A stretch of 64,000 nucleotides of DNA from Gammaproteobacteria bacterium. Lineage in GTDB: Bacteria; Pseudomonadota; Gammaproteobacteria; Competibacterales; Competibacteraceae. The stretch is taken from the NCBI GenBank assembly GCA_024235095.1, contig JACKNC010000002.1, forward strand, positions 248,001 through 312,000. Direction: 5' to 3'. The notes beneath the pieces were generated by a model that had not been told where the DNA came from, ran no database searches, and worked only from the letters and a program-made list of their open reading frames with translations. Made by a program: the position numbers and the translations under genes. Of this stretch, positions 53,084-61,339 are shown one piece after another; position 1 is the stretch's first letter; the number at the start of each line of letters is the position of its first letter.

Positions 53084-53965
53084 ATGCCGGAGAAGAGAGT
53101 GCAACATAATCAACAGACAAATAGCGAGAGGGTCATCCTGATTACCGGTTGTTCTTCGGGCATTGGGTATTGTGTCGCCCATGGTCTGAAAGCGCACGGT
53201 TGGCGGGTATTCGCCACAACCCGGCAGGCCGTGGATGTCGAACGCCTGCAAGCCGAAGGGTTGGAAAGTTTATGTCTGGATGTGCGAGACCCCCTATCCA
53301 TTCAGTCCACCGTGACGGAAATCCTGGCGCGGACTGATGGCCGGCTGGATGCGCTGTTCAATAACGCTGGCTATGGTCAACCCGGCGCGGTGGAGGATGT
53401 GAGTCGTGATGCGTTGCGTGAGCAGTTTGAAACCAATCTGTTCGGCGCGCTGGAAGTGACTAATCAGGTGATCCCGGTGATGCGCCGGCAGGGCGCAGGA
53501 CGGATTCTGTACAATAGTTCAGTGTTGGGTTTAGTCGCATTTCCCTACCGGGGCGCTTACGTGGCCAGCAAGTTTGCCCTGGAGGGACTGGCGGATACCT
53601 TGCGTTTGGAGCTTGTGGATACCGGCATTCACGTTTGCCTGATTGAGCCAGGGCCGATTCTCAGCCGGTTTCGGGATAACGCCCATGCAGCCTATCAGCG
53701 GCATATTCAGGGCGAAAGCAGTCTGCATCGAAAAAAGTACGCGGCGATGGAAACCCGGTTGCTCAAGGAAGGCCCAGCCGCGCCGTTCACGCTGCCACCG
53801 GAAGCGGTGTTGAAGCGGGTGATTCATGCGCTGGAAAGTCCCCGGCCTCGCGCCCGCTATCCGGTGACGACGCCAACATACCTGTTTGCCATCCTAAAGC
53901 GATGGTTGCCCACTGCAATGTTGGATGCGATTCTGCGGCGGGCGGGCGGCGAAGGACGGCGGTAG
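53084..53965 (+). CDS. Short-chain dehydrogenase/reductase
   Basis: The 293-residue SDR has the cofactor motif ITGCSSGIGYCVAHGL, the structural motif LFNNAGYGQPG and the active site of Ser (YNSSVLG), Tyr and Lys (YVASK). The C-terminal third is longer than classical SDRs, as in retinol-dehydrogenase/YciK-like members that act on lipidic substrates. The actual substrate is unknown. It is divergent from pstS, and its leader overlaps the possible Pho box. Confidence 0.85.
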   Translation: MPEKRVQHNQQTNSERVILITGCSSGIGYCVAHGLKAHGWRVFATTRQAVDVERLQAEGLESLCLDVRDPLSIQSTVTEILARTDGRLDALFNNAGYGQPGAVEDVSRDALREQFETNLFGALEVTNQVIPVMRRQGAGRILYNSSVLGLVAFPYRGAYVASKFALEGLADTLRLELVDTGIHVCLIEPGPILSRFRDNAHAAYQRHIQGESSLHRKKYAAMETRLLKEGPAAPFTLPPEAVLKRVIHALESPRPRARYPVTTPTYLFAILKRWLPTAMLDAILRRAGGEGRR

Positions 53966-53984
53966 GGAACGGTAGCTGCCTGGA

Positions 53985-56195
53985 CTAAGGTTGCGCCAGG
54001 GCCTGTAACACCGAACGCAACTCCAGCCACCACTGTTCCAGCGGCCGCCGGTTGGCGATATCGACCATATCCGGCATCTGCTTGATCGGGAAGGTCGTCA
54101 GCTTACCTTCAGCCAGACCGACGAAGGCGCCTGCCGCTCCGCCGCGCCCCAGTTCCCCGGTCAGGAAGTCGATGCAGTGCGCGGCCAGCCGGGTCGCCAG
54201 AATGCGATCGAACGGCGAAGGATTACCGCCCTGTTGAACGTGGCCTAACACCGCCTGGCGCACGTCAAACAGGTGACTGCCTTCCTCTTCAAACAGCCGG
54301 GCCAGAAAATCGGTGGTGTATTGATCGTTGGCGTACTCGTTGCGAATCGTCAGGTAAAAGCGCCGCCCCTTGCCGAAGCTGTCGACCATGCGCTCCACAT
54401 CGGCCTGCAAGTCCTTAAGCGTGATGCCCTCTTCAGGCAAATAAATCCGTTCCGCCCCGCTGGCCATCCCGCTCATCAACGCCAGATAACCACAATGCCG
54501 CCCCATGACCTCGACCACGAAACAACGCCGCGCCGCCATCGCCGATTGCTTGATGCGGTCGAGCGCCTCGACAATCACATTGAGCGCCGTATCAGCGCCG
54601 ACGCTTAAATCCGATCCCGGCAGGTTGTTGTCGATGGTCGCCGGCAGGCAAATCATCGGCATTTTGAAGGCCGGATAACGCTCCCGCTCGCTGTAGAGCC
54701 AGTGCAGGGCCTGATAGGCTTTCCAACCGCCGATAATCAACAGACCATCGACGTCGTGCGTCTCCAGGGCGCGTGCAACGGTGTAGAGTTGTTCTGTGGT
54801 CGGGGTTTGCCGACTGGCGCCCAACTCCGCGCCGCCCAGCGCCGTCCAACCTTCGACATCACCCCAGGTAAGTTCTTCAATCCGGCCACCGATCAAACCG
54901 CCGAAGCTACCGCGCACTCCCAGCATGGTATGGCCGCGATCCCGGCCCAGGCGCACGGCGGCGCGGGCGGCGGTGTTCATGCCCGGCGCCAGTCCGCCGC
55001 CATGCAATACCGCGATGCGGCGCGGGCGGTCCACGGGCGTCACGCTGGGCAACGCCTCGGCCATCGCCCGGAAGGTTTTGGTCATTTCGTTGAAACTACC
55101 GCCGCGTAGCTCCACAGCCTTGGCGTAATCCTTTTCGGCAATGGTCCGCGCCACTGCGCGGGTTTGCTCGACGCATTGCATCAAGGGTAACCGCCGAACC
55201 CGGTTATAACGGACGCCAATGAGTTGCGGTTCACTGTCCGCCGTGGCCGCCAACACTTCCTGAACTGCGGCGTGGCCAACCAGGGTGCTCATCCAGCGGT
55301 CATAAGCGCTGGGCGTACCGCCGCGCTGGACATGCCCGAGGATCGTCACGCGGGTATCCTCGCCCAGCCGCTCTTCCAGAACCTGGCGGATATAGTCGGC
55401 GCTGATCCGGTTCCCGGCCCGGTCAGTAGCGCCTTCGGCCACCACCACAATACTGTCGCGCCGACCCGCCGCCCGGCCATGGCGCAACATCTCACACATG
55501 CGGTCTTCCCAGCCTTCCGCCGGCGGATATTCAGGGATAAGAACGTAGTCAGCGCCGCCGGCAATAGCGCTGGTCAACGCCAGGTAGCCGCAGTGCCGGC
55601 CCATCACCTCGACCACGAAACTGCGTTGGTGGCTGGCGGCGGTGCTGGTCAGCGCGTCAATCGCTTCGATGATCCGGTGCAGGGCGGAATCAGCGCCGAT
55701 AGTCATATCGGTGCCGACCATGTCGTTGTCGATGGAGCCGACCAACCCGGCAATCATCAGCGCGGGATGGGCGCGGGCCGTTGCTTCGTCGATTTCGCCG
55801 CCTTGCACTAGTTCCGCCAGCAGTTCCGGCCATTCCTGGCGGAACAGATTGGCACCGGTCAGGCTGCCATCGCCGCCGATGATCACCAGGCGGTCAATAC
55901 CGCATTGGAGCAGATTACGCGCGGCGCGCCGGCGGCCTTCGCGTTCCCGGAAGGCGGGACAGCGGGCAGTGCCGATGATCGTGCCGCCCCGGTGCAGGAT
56001 GCTGCCAACGTCATCCCAGGCGAGTTGACGGACGCGATCGCCACCGTCCACCATGCCTTGATAGCCTTCGTAGATAGCGTAAACGGCTGCGCCTTCGTGA
56101 ATGGCGGCGCGAACCACCGCGCGAACGGCGGCGTTCATGCCTTGGGCGTCGCCGCCACTGGTCAGAACGCCAATGCTGATCTGAGAATGAGACAT
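53985..56195 (-). CDS. Double-domain, eukaryote-type 6-phosphofructokinase
   Basis: The 736-residue protein is two PFK domains in tandem. The N-terminal domain keeps the active site: GVLTSGGDAQGMNAAVRA, IIGGDGSLTGA (107-115) and SIDNDMVGTDM with catalytic Asp156. The C-terminal domain has GGWKAY and PATIDNNLPGSDLSVGADTA, so it has lost the ATP motif and resembles the regulatory half of animal and fungal PFK-1. It should make fructose-1,6-bisphosphate from ATP, with an extra effector domain. Gly in GGDGS argues for ATP rather than pyrophosphate. It is a single gene with no other glycolytic genes beside it. Confidence 0.9.
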   Translation of the reverse strand: MSHSQISIGVLTSGGDAQGMNAAVRAVVRAAIHEGAAVYAIYEGYQGMVDGGDRVRQLAWDDVGSILHRGGTIIGTARCPAFREREGRRRAARNLLQCGIDRLVIIGGDGSLTGANLFRQEWPELLAELVQGGEIDEATARAHPALMIAGLVGSIDNDMVGTDMTIGADSALHRIIEAIDALTSTAASHQRSFVVEVMGRHCGYLALTSAIAGGADYVLIPEYPPAEGWEDRMCEMLRHGRAAGRRDSIVVVAEGATDRAGNRISADYIRQVLEERLGEDTRVTILGHVQRGGTPSAYDRWMSTLVGHAAVQEVLAATADSEPQLIGVRYNRVRRLPLMQCVEQTRAVARTIAEKDYAKAVELRGGSFNEMTKTFRAMAEALPSVTPVDRPRRIAVLHGGGLAPGMNTAARAAVRLGRDRGHTMLGVRGSFGGLIGGRIEELTWGDVEGWTALGGAELGASRQTPTTEQLYTVARALETHDVDGLLIIGGWKAYQALHWLYSERERYPAFKMPMICLPATIDNNLPGSDLSVGADTALNVIVEALDRIKQSAMAARRCFVVEVMGRHCGYLALMSGMASGAERIYLPEEGITLKDLQADVERMVDSFGKGRRFYLTIRNEYANDQYTTDFLARLFEEEGSHLFDVRQAVLGHVQQGGNPSPFDRILATRLAAHCIDFLTGELGRGGAAGAFVGLAEGKLTTFPIKQMPDMVDIANRRPLEQWWLELRSVLQALAQP

Positions 56196-56297
56196 AGAAC
56201 AGGGTTTCCCTTGGCTGCTGAATGGATGGAAGATGGATGGAGGTAAGCTTAGCAGCAGTTTTTAAACAGGGGATTAAGGCTCTTCAAGCTCGAATCC

Positions 56298-56380
56298 TTC
56301 TGCCCTTTAGCAAAGAGAGCAGATAAATGCCTTTGCTGCCATCCTCCTCTTTAAAATAAGGAGGGCCGGGGGGATTGAGG
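56298..56380. repeat. Decayed IS66-like MITE remnants
   Basis: CCCTTTAGCAAAGAGAGCAG followed by ATAAATGCCTTT resembles a mutated right end of the MITE, and CCTCCTCTTTAAAATAAGGA followed by GGGCCGGGGGGATTG resembles a left palindrome and core. They abut the stop of the FGE-domain fragment. Confidence 0.5.
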
Positions 56381-57835
56381 CTACAACGATCTGGCAAGAC
56401 GGAAACCTAGGAAGCTGTTACGAAGCGACGGCCAGTTCCAGTTGCGGTACGCCGAACGCACCCAAGCGGGAGAGTAGAACCAGGAGCCGCCCCGAATCAC
56501 TTGGACGTCAGTTGTATAATTTATATTGCATATCTGCTCTTGTCCCGCATAAGGATTTTGCCAGAGTGAGCAAGTCCATTCCCAGACATTACCCAGCATG
56601 TCATACAAATCCCACCGGTTGGCCGTAAACAAACCGACCGGAGCCGTATAGGTATAACCATCATTACATTCATGGATCGTCCAGTCTGGATAGGTCTGCT
56701 GGAACGTCCAATCCGCCACATTGGCGTAGCTACAGGCTAAATCCGGATTCTCTCCCCAATAGCGTGCGGTCGTTGTTCCCGCTCGCGCCGCGTATTCCCA
56801 TTCCGCTTCGGTCGGCAACCGATATGCCAAGCCCGTCTGCTGATTCAGCCACTGTGCGTAGGCCGTCGCATCGAACCAGTCCACATTGATCACCGGTCGC
56901 CGCCCCCGGCCCCAACCTTCGTCATCGGGCTTGATCCGGCCCGTCGCCTCGGCAAACTGGTCATATTCGTCAAAGGTCACTTCGTATTTGCCGATGGCGA
57001 AACTCGCGATTGTCACTGTGTGTTGCTGTTCATTGTCCCACCGGCCCACTTCGCTGGTCGGACTGCCCATCAGGAAGACGCCCCCCGGCAGGATGGCCAT
57101 ATCGGGTTCGATGAAGAAATCCGGGGAGGAGGAATGCGCCGTAATCCAATCCGCCAGATACGGCAAAATCTCGTGGCTGCTGTCCTCGACGTTCACTTCG
57201 GCTTTTAGGGCGCGGACGCCATTAAAGGTTTCATCATCCAGAAACTTGGGGGTGTGACTGAATCCCGGAAACACCGACTCATCGACTGCATTCCCTTCAA
57301 GATTCGCCTCGGTGGTGTCCAGCGCAATGACGTACTCACTCACCTTTGCACCCAAGCCGCCAAGCAGCTGCTGATCCCGGCGTAACGCCTGCTGCTTACG
57401 ATCACTGGGTAGAAAACGCTGGCCCTCGAACGAGATCAGTCCATCGCCATCCGTTAGCGTAATCCTCTTATGGCGAGTGAAATTCTCCCAGTACGCCTTC
57501 ACCGACGTCCGCAGGCCGATCAGCACTTGCACCGGCAAGTCCTTAACCAAAAACGGATGGCGGGTATCATCCTTTAGGGCGTCGATGATAGAGCCAGTCC
57601 TCAGTGACCACTGTGGCAGGTCTTCCACAAGATCATTCGCTCGTCCCGCTTGCACACAGGAAACCTGCTTACAGTATCTGATAAGGTCTCCCCCAATCCC
57701 GTCCACGCCCTCCGGGTAGTCAGCACTGTTACTGGCAAAGACGCCGCTATGCGGAGCGCCGACCGTGGTCAGGGAGGCGACCAGCGGGACATAGCTAACA
57801 GCTATATCCGCCAATCCTTGCAGATAAGTACGCGC
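56381..57835 (-). pseudogene. 3' part of a split lipase-FGE fusion gene
   Basis: This is the continuation of 59508-61205, cut by the IS66-family element. It begins RTYLQGLADIAVSYVPLVAS, completing the lipase fold (TTVGAPHSGVFAS), then has a linker and a C-terminal formylglycine-generating-enzyme-like (SUMF1/DUF323) domain at its last 240 residues: FLMGSPTSEVGRWDNEQQ, YRLPTEAEWEYAARAG, DMLGNVWEWTCS and RGGSWFYSPAWVRSAYR. An ATG (57847) supplied by the IS end could restart translation and give a 488-residue product without a signal peptide. The C-terminus has the layout of DGR-type variable regions. Confidence 0.85.
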
Positions 57836-59519
57836 GTAAATGCTCATTAACTGCAGGCGGGAACAATCAAGCCGCAGCAGCTTGGCGAATCAAATCCGTG
57901 AGCGGGGGGATCGTGTTTTGACCGGACACCCGATCGTACAGGTATTCCCAGAAGGAGAGACCGTGTTTAACGCAGGTCTTCTTGAGACTGAGGAAGGTGT
58001 CGCGACATCGTCGTCCGTCCTCGCTGCGGGTGCCGGCGCTGATCTTGCGTTTCTTCACCATATCCCGGATATCGTTCTCGCTGCGGTTGTTGTGCAGCGG
58101 TAATTCCGGGTAATCGAGCACCCGGAGCAACTCCTCCCGGTTGCGTTGGAAGCTCCGCAAAACATGGTTAAGCGGTTCACAGGCGGTGGCGGTCGCGCAC
58201 AGTGTATCAAACTGGGCATTGATGGCGGCTTTCGCTGCCTGGGTGGGTGATAAGCGGTAGGTTGCCAAGTTCCGATAGATCGTCCAGATCTGTTCTTGCA
58301 CGTCATCAATGGCGACCCGATCCGCTTCGTTCAGCGGGAGAATCTGTTGCAGAGGACGTTCCGCATGCACCCAGCACAAGGCGTGGGTGAACAGGGCAAA
58401 TTGCCCGGCGTCATCGCTGAGCAAGCGCAGATCCAGCGGAAACCCCTGCGCGGCCAGCCCGCCGATGAGCGCGCCTTCCGTGACGAGGGTCATCGCCCGG
58501 GGGCTATCGACCCGGTTCCGCCGCAAATAGGCGGCCCACGCTTGGGGGTCGGTCGCGACGATCGGGCGTTGCGCCAGCCGTTCCCGGTGGCCGGCCGCCA
58601 CGCCATGGTCGGCCATGTACGCTAGGGCCTCGGCATTGATTTCATAGCGGCGCTCGGTCTGCAAGACCTCCAGGAAGTTGATGCGACTCTTGGCATCGGT
58701 GCTGGCAAAGCAGGCAAACCACTCATTACCCAAGTACGTGCAGTAGCCGTTTTGCCCCTGATGGCGGGCGCCGGTATCGTCCGTTTGGACGTAGGACGAA
58801 ACAGTCAAGCCGACTGCCTTGATTGCGTCCTTTTCCTGGTGAAAGTCGTCATAACCTTCCGTCAGCAGACGATTCAGTTGCCCCGACGAAATCTCAACCC
58901 CCCATTCCCGGACTTGGGCTAGCAAGACCGGTTGGGTCACATGGGCTTGATAATATTGATGCAAAACATAAGTCACGAACTGGGGGCCATAGTGCCCACC
59001 CCGCACCACGACCGGCACGGACGCCGTGACGTATTCGCCGGTAGGGAACCGCCATTGCTCCAACTCATAGCAGGTATTATGGAGTTCAATAACGACATCC
59101 TGGACGACATACCGCCGGTAGCCTTGGAACCGCGCCCCGAGCGGGAGGTCCTCCAGGATCACCCGACGGGTTTCATGAATGACGAGTTCGGCGGTCTTGG
59201 CCCGCTGGGGACCTCGACGAGGCGGTTCCTCCGTCCCGGGATTGAGCGCCGCCTTGACGGCGGCTTGCAGCGTGTTCGGCTTTAACTGCGGACGGGGGGG
59301 ACCGCCCTGCAACCGCCGCAGTTCATCCTCTAAGCGTTGAATATGCGCTTGCTGCTCGCCAATCACCTGCAACAGACTCCGCACGACCGGGGTCTGGTCG
59401 CTTTCAGCGATCTCGGGTAGCGTTAGGGTGAAGGAGCGGTTTTGCATAGTGATTAGTGTAGCTTATTCAACAGCTATGTCATAGAACTACCTGCAACTAA
59501 TGAGTATTTACGTACGCGC
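57828..59519. mobile_element. IS66-family insertion sequence (ISBst12-like), with 8-bp duplication
   Basis: The element proper is 57836-59511 (1,676 bp). Its ends are imperfect inverted repeats of 22 bp starting GTAAATGCTCATTA and GTAAATACTCATTA. GTACGCGC occurs on both sides (57828-57835 and 59512-59519). GTAA ends, an 8-bp duplication and a single transposase gene fit the ISBst12 group of IS66. The element is intact and the duplications are perfect, so insertion is recent. It splits the lipase-FGE gene. Confidence 0.92.
57867..59447 (-). CDS. IS66-family transposase
   Basis: The 526-residue DDE transposase has an N-terminal helical leucine-rich part (LLQVIGEQQAHIQRLEDEL), a catalytic region with QTDDTGARHQGQNGYCT, and the C-terminal LHNNRSENDIRDMVKKRKIS with the family N-N-R-x-E-N and downstream Lys/Arg. 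The accessory tnpA and tnpB genes of classical IS66 are absent, as in ISBst12-type elements. The frame is full length with no obvious defect. Confidence 0.92.
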   Translation of the reverse strand: MQNRSFTLTLPEIAESDQTPVVRSLLQVIGEQQAHIQRLEDELRRLQGGPPRPQLKPNTLQAAVKAALNPGTEEPPRRGPQRAKTAELVIHETRRVILEDLPLGARFQGYRRYVVQDVVIELHNTCYELEQWRFPTGEYVTASVPVVVRGGHYGPQFVTYVLHQYYQAHVTQPVLLAQVREWGVEISSGQLNRLLTEGYDDFHQEKDAIKAVGLTVSSYVQTDDTGARHQGQNGYCTYLGNEWFACFASTDAKSRINFLEVLQTERRYEINAEALAYMADHGVAAGHRERLAQRPIVATDPQAWAAYLRRNRVDSPRAMTLVTEGALIGGLAAQGFPLDLRLLSDDAGQFALFTHALCWVHAERPLQQILPLNEADRVAIDDVQEQIWTIYRNLATYRLSPTQAAKAAINAQFDTLCATATACEPLNHVLRSFQRNREELLRVLDYPELPLHNNRSENDIRDMVKKRKISAGTRSEDGRRCRDTFLSLKKTCVKHGLSFWEYLYDRVSGQNTIPPLTDLIRQAAAA

Positions 59520-61205
59520 CAGCAGACCTCCAAAGGAATGTGCGACCAGATGCACATTCTTGCTGGTCTTAGTTTTAATCAACGCGACCGCATGAAACAG
59601 GTCCACAGCCACATCTTCAAAGCGGGCATTGGTGCGCCAGCGGAATTCAAACGGCAGAATTTTCGGTTGGCTGACGCTACCGCCCATCCGCGTTTGTAAT
59701 TCTGTGAACATCCGATTCCAGGTGGTATCGTCTGATCCAGAGCCACCCCCCAGACTATCCCCCAAGTTAAAGCCGTGTATGAACAGCACCGGCTGAGCAT
59801 CGTGCGCTAGCTCCGCACTCCCTAGGGCGTAGGCCGCACACAACACCGAGGCCGCTTGATAAATCAGGGTGATGGACTCTTCTCCAGCGGGAATTTCCAG
59901 CGTTTCTTCCGCTAGCAAATGACGCGATACGCGCGCGCCGTCGTAACCAAATCCCTTGATAAAAAAGCCCTTGGTCGATTGCCAACGGCGTGGCGCATCC
60001 TCTGAACAATTTTGATCCGCACTGGCCAGCACCGCATAAGGTTCCGCTTCGGCCACAGACGCCGCCGTGGAGAATGCGATCAACGCGCTGGTATTCAGAC
60101 GCACCGTGCGGCCTTCCGCCAAGGGCGCAGACAGCGTCAACGTGATCATCAGATCGCCGTCCGCCGTCGTCCCGGTGCGCAAGACCGCATCGGCCCCCAT
60201 CGGTAACGCATCCCCGTCAATCTCCACCAGATCGCCCAGCGTAATCAGGCTCACCCCATTGGAGGTTGCCGTCTCTACCTGTTGCGCCGCGACCAATTCC
60301 AGGCTACCCGTCACATCGAATGTCGCAGCCCCGGACGTGACGCGCATCTGGAAGGGCTTCGATCCGGTCAGAACCCCACCCGGCGGCTGGTAACGGAGCG
60401 CGCCGGTGTCGCTGTTGACTGTCAATCCTGTTGGGCCGGACAGTAGCGTAAATCTCAGGGTCATCTGCGACCCTTCGGAAAACACCACCTGCGCCGGACC
60501 AGTGGTCAGCGCCTGACCCACGAACAGATCGTAGCGGTTCTCGCCATCCGCACCGTCCAACTGCACCGTGCGAATCTCCGCAAGACTCACCCCGCCATCC
60601 ACCACCGCCCCATCCAGCCCCGGATTCGCCGCCAGCCATGCTACCGCCTTGGTCGGTGTGATCGCGCCATTCGCATCCGCTGCAATGAAAGCGATAAACG
60701 CCTGGAGCGCGGCTTTACGAATCGGGTTACTGTCCTGGTTTTCCGGCGTATTGGCAAAGTTCGCCAGCACCGTCCCCCGTGAATCGCCTACATCCAGGCG
60801 ACTCACCCAGTAATCCAAGCCTCCCAGATCTGGCGACCGGCCCAGCATGTTTTCATACAAGGCCGTCACGAATTGTTCATCCGTCAATGACACCGGGTAT
60901 TTCGCCTCAAACTCGTCCGACGCTACGAAGAAATCAGCGATGGCATTGACATTGCTTTGGAACTGCTCGAAACCCGCGCCCCCGTCCAGATAAACATCAG
61001 TCCAGAAGGTGAGTCCGGTAATGTCACCGTAGTTGGGCAAGATCGAATTAGGCAACGGCGAGCGGCCAAACGCGGCGGCGTAGAACCAGGCAATTGTCGA
61101 AGCCGCCGGGGCACTAAAGGCCGCTAAGACCGGGCGTGACGCTATCTCCGCCAGCAACCCCAGCAGCGTCAACAGAATGAATAAGAAACGAATTGAGCGC
61201 GTCAT
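59508..61205 (-). pseudogene. 5' part of a split secreted lipase-FGE fusion gene
   Basis: The fragment encodes a signal peptide (IRFLFILLTLLGLLAEIASR), a DUF4214-type region (about 35-210: AFGRSPLPNS, LYENMLGRSPDLGGLDYW), an Ig/cadherin-like region with FRLM-type strands (about 225-310), and an alpha/beta hydrolase with QPVLFIHGFNLGD and the nucleophile elbow HLVAHSFGGLLA. It stops at TAA inside the IS, just after that elbow. Removing the IS and one duplication joins ...GGLLART to YLQGLADIA in frame. The truncated product would lack the catalytic acid and His. Confidence 0.85.
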
Positions 61206-61270
61206 GAGGCGTATTCCTCTATATCTAGGATGGATAAAATATAGGGGAAGGGTTGACGGCTACAACATTC

Positions 61271-61310
61271 AAATCCCCCCCGGCCCCCCTGTTTTTTCAA
61301 AGGGGGGAGA
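61271..61310. repeat. Partial copy of the IS66-like MITE
   Basis: AAATCCCCCCCGGCC and the CCCCCTGTTTTTTCAAAGGG palindrome remain; the left half and both ends are missing. It lies between the OadA-like gene stop and the lipase gene start, in the likely promoter region of the latter. Confidence 0.65.
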
Positions 61311-61339
61311 AATCTTCTATCTTTATTCAAGAGGGGAGT

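Noticed and set aside
17592..61310. Repeated CCCCCTTTGnnAAAGGGGG blocks as a CRISPR array or simple terminators
   Set aside because: Copies are kilobases apart, have defined inverted ends and, in three cases, 8-bp duplications; they are dispersed MITEs. Some may still end transcripts, but that is secondary.
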